Source: Opitutia bacterium
GTDB taxonomy: Bacteria > Verrucomicrobiota > Verrucomicrobiia > Opitutales > T3Sed10-336
Assembly (NCBI GenBank): GCA_003558065.1
Contig: PWMU01000095.1
Span: 1 to 36,433 of the forward strand
Length of the DNA stretch: 36,433 nt
Direction of reading: 5' to 3'
Each line of letters opens with the position of its first letter. The stretch's first letter is position 1. The notes under the pieces are model-generated. The model was given only the letters and a program-made list of their open reading frames with translations, made no database searches and was not told the DNA's origin. The translations under genes were made by a program, and so were the position numbers. Shown here in pieces: positions 9,012-16,913 of this stretch.

Positions 9012-9143
9012 TTGTGTGAAAGGACCATCAATATGCTGTCACGCGGCCCCGATGCAAACAGAAAATCGGTTTATTGACAGGAGAAACAGGGCGGATTTCT
9101 TGCTTTCAATAGCGTTGGTCCGGTGAAAGACTGGAACCCTTCG

Positions 9144-9191
9144 CGCCTTGCAGGAACGCGCCGCAAGGCGGTAACGGCCGGATTGCGGCCG
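9144..9191 (+). other. Two hairpins in the leader of the 558-residue protein gene
   Basis: An 8-bp perfect inverted repeat, CGCCTTGC (9144-9151) and GCAAGGCG (9163-9170), is followed closely by CGGCC...GGCCG around 9175-9191. They lie 70-120 bases before the start at 9264 in a 252-base gap between tRNA-Leu and that gene. No T-run follows, so they look more like a structured 5' leader than a terminator. Nothing else recognisable was found in the gap. A TTGACA at about 9073 has no matching -10. Confidence 0.3.
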
Positions 9192-9263
9192 ATGCCGATT
9201 GGTCGATTTCGTTATTGCTAGGCGCAAATTTGCTTTCCATAGTGCCGAAAGGAGAGGGTAGAG

Positions 9264-10940
9264 ATGGATAATAAAGAAAGCGACACCCCTGAAGAAGAAG
9301 AGAAGCACGAGAAGGTCGACCTGACCCAACTGCAATCGCTGGATTTTGGGCCGAACTGGACCCATCAGTCGAAGGCCGCGTCTGGCGGGGCTCGCACGGG
9401 CGGCCTGTCGGGCGACGACAGAAAACGGTCGCGCGAGCCCGGACCACGTAAGGACAGACGCCACGGCGGACGGCCGGAACGACCTTTCGGGCGGGGGGAT
9501 ACCGAAGGCGGGCCCCGGAAACGGGGGCGGGCAGCCACTAGAGAGTCCCAGCCTTTCGAGCCGACGGTGGATGTGCAGTTTTTGCCGGAAGAGGAGGGGT
9601 TTAACGCTATGTGCCAGGCTATGAGGCACTCCTGCCGGACTTACGAACTTTTTGAGATCGCCCGGCTGATTCTCGCCAAACCCGAGCGTTACCACGTGCA
9701 GGTCAAAAGCAGGGAGAAGGGCGAAGACGGGGACGTGGCCGATCTCTTTATTTCGGTCCCCGACGGGGTTCCTTTTGAAAAGGAAGACGACGCCGTGGGA
9801 CACGTGATGAAGCATCATCTCGATCATTTTTTTGACCAGGAGATTGTTGAGGTGGAGCCGCCCAAGGGAAGCTTTCAGTATGTCACCCGTTGCCCGATTA
9901 CCGGAGAACTCCTCGGCCCGCCGAATTATCACCGGTATTCCCAGATTCTGAACCAGCATCACGCGACTCGTCTTCCCGAAATGTCCTTTGAGCGTTTTAA
10001 GGCCTCTCTCGAAACGGTGCGCGATGAGGAGACGGTGAATGCCTGGCTGGAGAGCATGAAGACGGCGACGCACTTCACTTTCAAGGAGGAGGTCGACGGC
10101 GAACGACCCCGGTTTGACTCTCCTTCCGAAGCCCGGGCATTCCTGCTCCGGCACTGTCGTTCCCGGGTGGTTCGCGCCGCCAGGACCGCGAGGTTTGCCG
10201 GCAGCCGGATCGTCGAGATGCCCCGGGGAAACATTCGCCGTTCAATCGAACTTATGGCCGAGGGGCAGCAGCGGTTCCCACTGGATACGGCGAATGCGCT
10301 GCGCGGCCGCCTGAGACGACAGAAATTTCATATCTATAAAAAGGGATCACACGGCGTGTCCTACGTCTGCGCGGTGCGGCGCCAGTTTCGCCGGCCTGAT
10401 CAGGTCTTCGCGGATTCGGTCCAGAGCCTCATCGAGTTTTTGGAAGCCAATCCCATGATTCATGCCAGCCGCCTCCCGGAGGCTTTCCTGGGAATCGCGA
10501 GTGCGCCGGAAGGGGATGAGGCCGAAACGGGTGAATCCGCTGCCGGTGCCTCGAAGAATGCCGTTACTGAAGATCCCCGGGTCAAGCGGATGCTCGTGGA
10601 TTTGCGCTGGTTGTTGATCGAAGGTTACGTTACCGAGTACTCCGATGGACGCATGTTCGCTCAACCGCCCCTGAAGGAGGAGGCGCTGAAAAAACCCTCC
10701 CCTGAAAAAGCGGGGCAGGAAACGCATGAGACGGCCGAGTTGCCGGCACAGGAATCCGAGGTTGCGAAAAACGAAGAGGAATCCGTGGCTGCTCCTGCGC
10801 CGTCTGAAGAGGGTGGTGATACCGATCCCGCGGTTGAGGCGCCTGAGGACGGGGTGGCGGCGGAGCCATCACCCAAGGCGGCAAACGCGGGTGCCGACCA
10901 GGGAAACGAAGACCCCGATTCCTCGCACCGCAGCCCCTGA
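9264..10940 (+). CDS. Unrecognised 558-residue protein, disordered basic N-terminus
   Basis: I do not recognise the family. Residues 1-20 are acidic. Residues 31-95 are rich in Gly, Arg and Lys with RG/GR dipeptides, as in disordered RNA- or DNA-binding tails. Residues about 100-270 form a likely domain with QFLPEEEGFNAMCQAM, a His-rich MKHHLDHFFDQE and CPITGELLGPPNYHRY. Residues about 285-410 form a second, basic domain (RHCRSRVVRAARTARFAG, RGRLRRQKFHIYKK). A short helical segment (437-465) and a Glu/Pro/Ala-rich tail close the protein. It has no signal peptide or membrane helix. A strong Shine-Dalgarno sequence (GGAGAGGG) precedes the ATG, one of the few here, implying efficient translation. 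A nucleic-acid-associated role is suggested by charge pattern only. Confidence 0.88.
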   Translation: MDNKESDTPEEEEKHEKVDLTQLQSLDFGPNWTHQSKAASGGARTGGLSGDDRKRSREPGPRKDRRHGGRPERPFGRGDTEGGPRKRGRAATRESQPFEPTVDVQFLPEEEGFNAMCQAMRHSCRTYELFEIARLILAKPERYHVQVKSREKGEDGDVADLFISVPDGVPFEKEDDAVGHVMKHHLDHFFDQEIVEVEPPKGSFQYVTRCPITGELLGPPNYHRYSQILNQHHATRLPEMSFERFKASLETVRDEETVNAWLESMKTATHFTFKEEVDGERPRFDSPSEARAFLLRHCRSRVVRAARTARFAGSRIVEMPRGNIRRSIELMAEGQQRFPLDTANALRGRLRRQKFHIYKKGSHGVSYVCAVRRQFRRPDQVFADSVQSLIEFLEANPMIHASRLPEAFLGIASAPEGDEAETGESAAGASKNAVTEDPRVKRMLVDLRWLLIEGYVTEYSDGRMFAQPPLKEEALKKPSPEKAGQETHETAELPAQESEVAKNEEESVAAPAPSEEGGDTDPAVEAPEDGVAAEPSPKAANAGADQGNEDPDSSHRSP

Positions 10941-11040
10941 CAGCGGATCTTCCCGAGAACGCTCTTTCTTCGCTTGCCTGCAGGAGCCGGCTTATGCCCC
11001 GAGAAACCGCCAACTGATAACGTCTCACCGGCGACGCGGG

Positions 11041-11475
11041 TCATTCCGTGAGCTGGATCGCGTGTTCTTCGTTTCCCACGACAGCGAAGAAGAGTCGGAT
11101 GCAGGGTGTCGGGAGCCAAGCCGCGACTTTTTCCGGCCATTCCACGGCAAGGCAGTACGGGGGCAGTAGAAAGTCGTCGATCAGTAGATCGTCGGCTTGC
11201 TCCGGGAATTCGAGGCGGTAGGCGTCAAAGTGGATCAGCCGTCGGTGTCCTTCATAGAGCGTGTAGAGGTTAAAGGTCGGACTTGTAACGTTTTGGCGGA
11301 TACCCCATGCGCGGGCGAGTCCCTGCACGAAGGTGGTCTTGCCGGTCCCCAGGTTTCCGCTCAATGCGAGGGTGCACTCGAGTGGCAGCACGGTCGCCAG
11401 CGACTCCGCCGCGGTCCGGGTATCCGCGGCTCCTTTGGTGAGCAGCCCGTCTCTCAGTTGGTCGATAATGCTCAT
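11041..11475 (-). CDS. tsaE: tRNA threonylcarbamoyladenosine biosynthesis ATPase TsaE
   Basis: P-loop ATPase of the TsaBDE complex, which makes t6A at position 37 of ANN-decoding tRNAs. It is 144 residues, typical for the family. Walker A is GNLGTGKTT (40-48). The switch-like TSPTFNLYTLYEG, HFDAYRLE and the downstream AVEWPEK motif are characteristic. It begins 9 bases after the thiL stop and is clearly cotranscribed. It converges with the 558-residue protein gene across 100 bases in which I see no convincing terminator. Confidence 0.95.
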   Translation of the reverse strand: MSIIDQLRDGLLTKGAADTRTAAESLATVLPLECTLALSGNLGTGKTTFVQGLARAWGIRQNVTSPTFNLYTLYEGHRRLIHFDAYRLEFPEQADDLLIDDFLLPPYCLAVEWPEKVAAWLPTPCIRLFFAVVGNEEHAIQLTE

Positions 11476-11484
11476 GAGGTGACA

Positions 11485-12474
11485 CTAATTGGACCTGAAA
11501 TGCTCGTAGGCGCGCAGATCCGCAAGCTCCGGAAGGCCGGGCGGGATCCGTATTCCGGGAGGGGCGTCCGAATCTTCGCCGCGGGCCATAATCCGGCCGA
11601 TGACGGTGAGGGCGCATGAAAAGCGTTCTTTCCATTCCCGGAGAAACGCCTCCGGTGCCTTGCCGGCGTCGAGCGCGAAGAGCAACTCGTAGTCTTCCCC
11701 GTCGCACACGGCGTGGAGCCACGGATGCCGTCCGTCTGTTTCCGATTGACGTTTCGCTTCCTCCCGGACCGGCAGCGATTCCCAGTCGAGATCGGCTTCG
11801 CTGCCGGGCGGAAGGAGGGAGGGCAGGTCCTTGGCCAGACCGTCACTCAGGTCGACCATCGAGCGGACTTCTTCCCGGCCCGCCAACCAGAGCCCTTCCC
11901 GCACCCGCGGCTCGAATTTATAATGGCCCCCGGAAAGACTGCCGCCCAACCCGCCGGTCACCAGGAGATGGTCGCCGATTCCGGCGCCGGTACGGGTCAG
12001 TGCCCGGCCGGCGGGTGCATCACCGGTCAATGCCAAACAGGCCCCGAGAAACCCTTCGCTCCGCGCGATGTCGCCGCCGATCACTTTGATGTCATACCGG
12101 ACAGCACACTCCCTGATTCCCTCGAAAAAGCGACGAACCCAAACCACGCCGGTTTCACGGGGCAGAGTCAGTGACAACACCGCGCGCAACGGACGGCCTC
12201 CCATCGCGGCGATGTCGCTGATATTTCGTTTCAAGAGCTTCGCCCCGGCTTGTTCCGGGAGAACGGAATCGTCGAAGTGGAGGCCGTAAATAACGGGGTC
12301 CGTGGTGATCAACTGAGGCCGGCCGGCCTCAACCGTATACACCGCGCAATCGTCGCCGATACCTTCGGGCGGGAGCGGATTGACCGGTCCCAGCCATTCC
12401 GCGATCCGGCGGGTGAGCTCGACTTCCCCCATCCGTCCGACGCTGTCCTGCGGTTGGCTGGTGAATGGGTTCAT
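11485..12474 (-). CDS. thiL: Thiamine-monophosphate kinase
   Basis: Phosphorylates thiamine monophosphate to thiamine pyrophosphate, the final cofactor step. It is 329 residues and belongs to the PurM-like ATP-binding superfamily. Visible motifs are EGIGDDCAVY (37-46), NISDIAAMGGRP (84-95), GGDIARSEG (133-141), VDLSDGLAKDLPSLL and GEDYELLFALDAG. These supply the Mg/ATP-binding aspartates and the substrate loop. An internal ATG (MGEVELTRRIAEW) is the conserved part of the N-terminus, so the true start may be about 14 residues later than 12474. It heads a two-gene leftward operon with tsaE. Confidence 0.95.
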   Translation of the reverse strand: MNPFTSQPQDSVGRMGEVELTRRIAEWLGPVNPLPPEGIGDDCAVYTVEAGRPQLITTDPVIYGLHFDDSVLPEQAGAKLLKRNISDIAAMGGRPLRAVLSLTLPRETGVVWVRRFFEGIRECAVRYDIKVIGGDIARSEGFLGACLALTGDAPAGRALTRTGAGIGDHLLVTGGLGGSLSGGHYKFEPRVREGLWLAGREEVRSMVDLSDGLAKDLPSLLPPGSEADLDWESLPVREEAKRQSETDGRHPWLHAVCDGEDYELLFALDAGKAPEAFLREWKERFSCALTVIGRIMARGEDSDAPPGIRIPPGLPELADLRAYEHFRSN

Positions 12475-12548
12475 GGGCGGGTGCGGATGGAAACGGAAGG
12501 ATTATTGATTCGAATTCCCCTGATACTTGTCCTGCTGGAAATTCTAAT

Positions 12549-12582
12549 AAAAAAAGCCAACCCGCAAGGGCTGGCTTTTTTT
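12549..12582 (-). terminator. Intrinsic terminator after tRNA-Glu (T-runs on both strands)
   Basis: On the minus strand, GCCAGCCC and GGGTTGGC pair across a TTGC loop and are followed by seven Ts. The run of seven As before the stem gives a second T-run on the plus strand, where one A-C mismatch weakens the stem. It lies directly after the 3' end of tRNA-Glu and between that gene and thiL, so it mainly ends the tRNA transcript. Confidence 0.85.
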
Positions 12583-12583
12583 G

Positions 12584-12661
12584 TGGCGTCCCCTAGGGGA
12601 TTCGAACCCCTGTCGCCAGGATGAAAACCTGGTGTCCTGGACCGGGCTAGACGAAGGGGAC
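12584..12661 (-). tRNA. tRNA-Glu (anticodon UUC), CCA encoded
   Basis: On the minus strand the gene starts GTCCCCTTCGTCTAG and ends with the complementary acceptor strand, discriminator G and an encoded CCA. The anticodon stem CCAGG/CCTGG encloses TTTTCAT, giving anticodon TTC (GAA/GAG codons). The T-arm AGGGG TTCGAAT CCCCT is standard. It is 75 nt plus CCA, unlike the nearby tRNA-Leu gene, which lacks an encoded CCA. Confidence 0.96.
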
Positions 12662-12678
12662 ACGGTCGGAAATCATCC

Positions 12679-12706
12679 AAAGTAATTTGCTGGTCACTCC
12701 GTGCAA
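12679..12706 (-). promoter_or_regulatory. Candidate promoter for tRNA-Glu
   Basis: On the minus strand TTGCAC (12706-12701) and TACTTT (12684-12679) are separated by 16 bases. The -10 ends 17 bases before the tRNA 5' end, preceded by an AT-rich upstream tract (12709-12735) that could act as an UP element. The match to sigma-70 consensus is partial. Confidence 0.35.
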
Positions 12707-12774
12707 GTATTTTTTTTAAAAATCAGAAAAATGTTCACAATTTCAGGAGAATCCGGTCATTCTGAAAAACTCCA

Positions 12775-13689
12775 ATGACCATTCAAGCACAAAACCTTGC
12801 CGCCACCTTGTCTTCGCCCGCCGTGACCCGCGTGGAGGACCCTGGCCTCCCGCGGGCAGGATCGGGAAAGGTGCGCGAGATATTCGATCTCGGCGATGCC
12901 TTGCTTATTGTGGCCACGGACCGGATTTCCGCGTTTGATGTCATCCTGGAACCCGGCATTCCGGGAAAGGGAGCGATTCTCACCCAATTGAGCCTCTTTT
13001 GGTTCCTGGAGACCGCCGAGGTGATTGCCAACCACATCCTGCCCGCCCAGGAGGATCGGCTTGCTGAGATCTTTCCCGGCCGGCCGGAGCTGCGCCTTCG
13101 GAGCATGGTGGTCCAAAAGCTTCAACCCTTGAGCGTCGAATGTGTCGTTCGCGGTTACCTCGCAGGCAGTGGCTGGGAATCCTACCGAGACACCGGCAGC
13201 ACCTGCGGTCACGCCCTTCCCACCGGGCTCAGGGAGGCCGACCGGCTCCCTGAGCCGATCTTTACGCCGACGACCAAGGAACAGGAGGGACACGATATTC
13301 CCATCACCGAATCGGAATGCGCACGCATTCTGGGTCGCAAGCGGTTCGACGAGGTCAAAGCCGCCAGCCTCCGCCTGTACCATCAAGGGCACGACCGAGC
13401 CGCTCAGGCGGGTATGATTCTGGCGGATACCAAGTTTGAGTTCGGGACCGACGGGTCCGGAAATCTTTTCCTGATCGACGAGGTCCTCACCCCCGATTCG
13501 TCGCGCTACTGGCCGGCCGACCAGTATGCCCCGGGGAAATCCCAGCCGAGCTTCGACAAGCAGTACGTCCGTGATTTTCTCATTCAAAGCGGCTGGGACA
13601 AACAATCGCCCCCACCGGTGCTGCCCGAGGAGGTCATTCGCGGCACCCAGCAGCGTTACCTTGAAGCCGCTGTGAATCTGTTGGGCTAG
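12775..13689 (+). CDS. purC: Phosphoribosylaminoimidazole-succinocarboxamide synthase
   Basis: Joins aspartate to CAIR in purine synthesis (SAICAR synthetase). It is 304 residues, the longer form found in yeast and many bacteria rather than the roughly 240-residue E. coli form. Motifs seen are GSGKVREIFDLGD, VATDRISAFDVI, VECVVRGYLAGSGW, PIFTPTTKEQEGHD, LADTKFEFG and IDEVLTPDSSRYWP. An in-frame stop lies four codons before the ATG, so the start is well fixed. An AGGAGA lies too far upstream (about 26 bases) to be a normal ribosome-binding site. It is probably a single transcription unit, 93 bases before the ABC transporter genes. Confidence 0.96.
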   Translation: MTIQAQNLAATLSSPAVTRVEDPGLPRAGSGKVREIFDLGDALLIVATDRISAFDVILEPGIPGKGAILTQLSLFWFLETAEVIANHILPAQEDRLAEIFPGRPELRLRSMVVQKLQPLSVECVVRGYLAGSGWESYRDTGSTCGHALPTGLREADRLPEPIFTPTTKEQEGHDIPITESECARILGRKRFDEVKAASLRLYHQGHDRAAQAGMILADTKFEFGTDGSGNLFLIDEVLTPDSSRYWPADQYAPGKSQPSFDKQYVRDFLIQSGWDKQSPPPVLPEEVIRGTQQRYLEAAVNLLG

Positions 13690-13782
13690 CTCTGAAAAAA
13701 CAGCGGATCCTGTAGGATGGCTGTGATTCAGGCTTGATTTTCCGTGCTTGGCTCCGGCCCGGGAGCCGATAAGCTGGAATCC

Positions 13783-15114
13783 ATGAAAGCATTTGTTCCT
13801 GTAAGGGAAACGAATCGGACTTTCTTGGTCGGCCGCCTGCTTCTGCCGGCGGGCGCTGGGCTGTTATTCCTTCTCTCCGCGTGCGGTCAGCCGGAACGGC
13901 TGGCCTATGATGACGAGGGACGCAAGCGGGTCGAGATCTGGGTCCATTCGGGACAGGTCGGCGAACGCGAGACGATCCGCGAGCAGGTGGAGGCTTTCAA
14001 TGAAGGGCAGGACGCGATCCGTGTGACCAAGACAATGATCCCCGAGGGGGATTACAATGCGCGTGTCCAGGCCGCCGCCCTCTCGGGGGATCTCCCCGAC
14101 CTGTTGGAGTTCGACGGACCGTTTCTTTACAATTACGTCTGGCAGGGACACCTGATGCCGATCGATGACCTTCTTTCCGAAGAGGTTCGGCGGGACCTCC
14201 TGCAATCGATCCTCGAGCAGGGAACCTATGACGGCGAACTCTACGCAGTGGGGGTCTTTGACTCGGGGCTCGGGCTTTATGCGGATCGCCGCGGCCTGGA
14301 GGCCGTGGGGGCCCGCGTGCCGTCGGGCGTTGACGACGCCTGGAGCGTGGAGGAGTTCGAGGCCATCCTCGCCGAGCTCTTTGAAGCGTCCGGAGGCGAT
14401 CCGAATCTCGACCTGAAGGTCAATTACACCGGTGAGTGGTACTGCTACGCGTTTTCCCCGATACTCCAGTCCGCCGGGGCGGACCTGATCGATCGGGAAA
14501 CGTACGCAACAGCCGAGGGGGTATTGAACGGTCCCGATGCCGTGCGGGCGATGACGCACCTTCAGTCGTGGTTTCAGTATGGCTACGTTCATCCGAATAT
14601 CGATGATGCGGCTTTTGTCGGGCGGGAGGCCGTCCTGTCCTGGTCGGGGCATTGGGACTACGACCGTTACGCAAATGCTCTGGGCGAGGATTTGCTCGTG
14701 CTTCCTCTGCCCGATTTCGGCGAAGGATCGCGTACCGGGCAGGGGTCGTGGACCTGGGGAATCACCCGCCACGCGCATCACCCGGAAGCCGCCATGCGCT
14801 TTCTGGAGTTTCTCCTGGAACCCGGGGAGGTGCTGCGGATGACCGAGGCCAACGGCGCCGTGCCCGCACGCAGGGCGGCCATCGAGCAGTCCGGCGGCTT
14901 CGCGGAGGACGGTCCTCTGCGCCTCTTCGTGGAGCAGCTGGAAACCAGCGCGGTACCCCGTCCCCGCACTCCCGCCTATCCGGTCATTACTTCCGTGTTC
15001 GAATCGGGGTTCCAGGATATCCGGGACGGGGCAGAGGTTAAGGAGGTGTTGGATCGCATGGTGCGTGTCATCGACCAGGATATCGAGGACAACCGGGGCT
15101 ATCCCCGCAGATGA
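13783..15114 (+). CDS. ABC sugar-type substrate-binding lipoprotein
   Basis: Extracytoplasmic solute receptor of the carbohydrate uptake family 1 (MalE/UgpB-like); 443 residues from the ATG at 13783. The N-terminus is a lipoprotein signal: basic residues, a hydrophobic stretch (LLLPAGAGLLFLL) and the lipobox LSAC with Cys34, so the mature protein is membrane-anchored. The mature part shows typical features: VEAFNEGQDAIRV, AALSGDLPDLLEFDG, GTYDGELYAVGVFDSGLGLYAD, SWSGHWDYDRY, and the C-terminal AMRFLEFLLEPGEVLRM. The substrate cannot be read from the sequence. A GTG at 13744 would also be in frame but would put the signal peptide too far in. Two permease genes follow. Confidence 0.9.
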   Translation: MKAFVPVRETNRTFLVGRLLLPAGAGLLFLLSACGQPERLAYDDEGRKRVEIWVHSGQVGERETIREQVEAFNEGQDAIRVTKTMIPEGDYNARVQAAALSGDLPDLLEFDGPFLYNYVWQGHLMPIDDLLSEEVRRDLLQSILEQGTYDGELYAVGVFDSGLGLYADRRGLEAVGARVPSGVDDAWSVEEFEAILAELFEASGGDPNLDLKVNYTGEWYCYAFSPILQSAGADLIDRETYATAEGVLNGPDAVRAMTHLQSWFQYGYVHPNIDDAAFVGREAVLSWSGHWDYDRYANALGEDLLVLPLPDFGEGSRTGQGSWTWGITRHAHHPEAAMRFLEFLLEPGEVLRMTEANGAVPARRAAIEQSGGFAEDGPLRLFVEQLETSAVPRPRTPAYPVITSVFESGFQDIRDGAEVKEVLDRMVRVIDQDIEDNRGYPRR

Positions 15115-15124
15115 ACGGATTGGA

Positions 15125-16063
15125 ATGAGATCGATAAAGGCAGGGCGTTTCCGGCTCCGCGAGGGAATGAAGAGGATCTCCCGATCCGGATCCTTCGACG
15201 GGCTTTTCTTCGCCGCCCCCGCAATCCTCGGCCTGTTCCTGTTTGTCGCGGTTCCGTTCGGGATCGCGATTGTTCTCAGCTTTACCAATTTGAGAATGGG
15301 CTCGCCGCTCGAAACCCGGTTTGTCGGTTGGGAGCAGTATCTCAGGGTGCTCGGTGACGAGGCTTTTCGGCGCGCCCTTTTCAATAATGCCGTCTTCGCC
15401 CTGGTGGTCGTGCCGGTGCAGACCGCCCTGGCTCTGGGGTTGGCGCTGCTTCTTAATCGTCAATTGCGCGGCCGCGTTATCTTCCGGACGCTGTTCTTTA
15501 TGCCGGTCGTCTTCCCGATGGCGCTTGTGGCGGTCGTCTGGAAGCTGCTCCTTGCGCCGGGTTCCGAAGGTCTTGTTAACGGTTTGCTCGAAAGCCTCAC
15601 TCTCGGCGCCTGGACGCCGCGCGACTTTCTTCGTGATCCCTGGCTGGCCCTTCCTTCTATCATGGTCATGTCGATCTGGCAGGGAGTGGGGTTCCAGATG
15701 GTCATCATGCTCGCCGGACGCCAGGGTGTGCCCGAACAACTCTACGAGGCGGCGTCGGTCGAAGGCGCCGGCCCCTGGAGGCAGTTCCTTCACGTCACCC
15801 TGCCGCAAATGAAGAACACGATTTTTTTTGTTGTCGTGGTGACCACGATTCTCGCTTTCCGCCTCTTTGATCAGGTCGACATCCTCACCAAAGGAGGACC
15901 CCGCCTCGCCACCACCACCGTTATGTACGAAACGGTGAGAACCACCTTCGCCGAGGCACGCGTGGCGCGGGCAGCCGCCATGACGGTCATTTTCTTCCTG
16001 ATTGTCGTGGTCCTGGCGTTCCTCCAGCGCAAACTGTTGAGAGAGGAGCGGGAAGTCTCATGA
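15125..16063 (+). CDS. ABC sugar-type transporter permease (MalF/UgpA-like)
   Basis: Inner-membrane permease of a binding-protein-dependent importer; 312 residues from the ATG at 15125. About six transmembrane helices are visible, starting with FFAAPAILGLFLFVAVPFG. The cytoplasmic EAA loop, which docks the ATPase, reads EAASVEGAGPWRQFLHVTLP. The periplasmic segment before helix 2 (FVGWEQYLRVLGDEAFRRAL) is typical of this family. It begins 10 bases after the lipoprotein stop. Its TGA overlaps the next permease start in an ATGA junction. No ATPase gene is in this operon, as is common when a shared MsmK/UgpC-type ATPase is encoded elsewhere. Confidence 0.93.
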   Translation: MRSIKAGRFRLREGMKRISRSGSFDGLFFAAPAILGLFLFVAVPFGIAIVLSFTNLRMGSPLETRFVGWEQYLRVLGDEAFRRALFNNAVFALVVVPVQTALALGLALLLNRQLRGRVIFRTLFFMPVVFPMALVAVVWKLLLAPGSEGLVNGLLESLTLGAWTPRDFLRDPWLALPSIMVMSIWQGVGFQMVIMLAGRQGVPEQLYEAASVEGAGPWRQFLHVTLPQMKNTIFFVVVVTTILAFRLFDQVDILTKGGPRLATTTVMYETVRTTFAEARVARAAAMTVIFFLIVVVLAFLQRKLLREEREVS

Positions 16064-16905
16064 GAACGCGGTCCGCATTCGATTGGGTTTCCCTGGCGGC
16101 GAGCCATGCCGTCCTGTTGGTTTGCACCGCCGTCTTTGTTCTCCCGATCGCGTTCATGGTCGTGGCCAGCTTCAAGCCCGACGATCTCGTGTTGCGCGAA
16201 GCCGGAAGCTGGAGGGCGCTTTTCCCGACCGAAATGTCGTTTCAGAATTACTTCAATGTCTTCGATCGGGTGAACTTCGGCCGGTTCTTCGTCAACTCCG
16301 TGTTGATTACCGGATCGATTGTTGTCGGCGGGCTGCTCGTCAATTCAATGGCCGCCTACGCCTTTTCCAGGATGCGATGGCGCGGGCGCGATTTCTGTTT
16401 CGGCTTGGTTCTGGCGCTTCTGATACTTCCTTTTGAAGCCATCGCGGTGCCGCTGTTTTATCAGATGATTGAATTCGGCTGGCGCAACAGCTACCGGGTG
16501 CAGATCGTCCCGTTCATCGCCAACGCGTTCTCGATTTACCTCTTTTATTCGTTTTTCCTTCAGATCCCCAAAGAAATGGAAGAGGCCGCCGCCATGGACG
16601 GAGCCGGTGCCTGGCGTACGTTTTTCACGCTGATTATCCCTTTGGCCAAACCCGCTTTCGCCACGGTGGCCATCCTGACATTCCTCATGCATTGGGGGAA
16701 TTACCTTTGGCCGCTCATGGTGGTGGATCACGAAACCTATCGCCCCCTGCCTGTCGCGATCGCGGAATTTCAGACGTTGCCCCCGATTCAGTGGGGTGAC
16801 ATTATGGCGTTTGGAGTTATGATGATCCTTCCGGTCTTGGCGGTTTTCCTCATTTTTCAGAAAGGATTCGTGCGGGGCGTGGCGTCCAGCGGGATCAAGA
16901 GCTGA
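16060..16905 (+). CDS. ABC sugar-type transporter permease (MalG/UgpE-like)
   Basis: Second permease of the importer; 281 residues with six likely membrane helices, beginning at HAVLLVCTAVFVLPIAFMVV. Family features are VASFKPDDLVLREAG, NYFNVFDRVNFGRFFVNSVLIT, NSMAAYAFSRMRWRGRD and the EAA loop EEAAAMDGAGAWRTFFTLII. Its start overlaps the previous stop (ATGA), so the two permeases are translated together, consistent with a heterodimeric channel. The menC start is only 8 bases after its stop. Confidence 0.94.
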   Translation: MRTRSAFDWVSLAASHAVLLVCTAVFVLPIAFMVVASFKPDDLVLREAGSWRALFPTEMSFQNYFNVFDRVNFGRFFVNSVLITGSIVVGGLLVNSMAAYAFSRMRWRGRDFCFGLVLALLILPFEAIAVPLFYQMIEFGWRNSYRVQIVPFIANAFSIYLFYSFFLQIPKEMEEAAAMDGAGAWRTFFTLIIPLAKPAFATVAILTFLMHWGNYLWPLMVVDHETYRPLPVAIAEFQTLPPIQWGDIMAFGVMMILPVLAVFLIFQKGFVRGVASSGIKS

Positions 16906-16913
16906 CGACGGAT

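Noticed and set aside
9073-9078. TTGACA as a -35 box for the 558-residue protein gene
   Set aside because: No acceptable -10 at 16-18 bases downstream, and it would give a leader of about 150 bases. Not strong enough to list.
13744-13782. Upstream GTG start for the ABC binding lipoprotein
   Set aside because: It would place 13 non-signal residues before the signal peptide. The ATG at 13783 gives a normal lipoprotein N-terminus.
13864-15384. 506-residue open frame antisense to the ABC lipoprotein gene
   Set aside because: Shadow. The plus strand has a clean lipobox and solute-binding-protein features in the same place.
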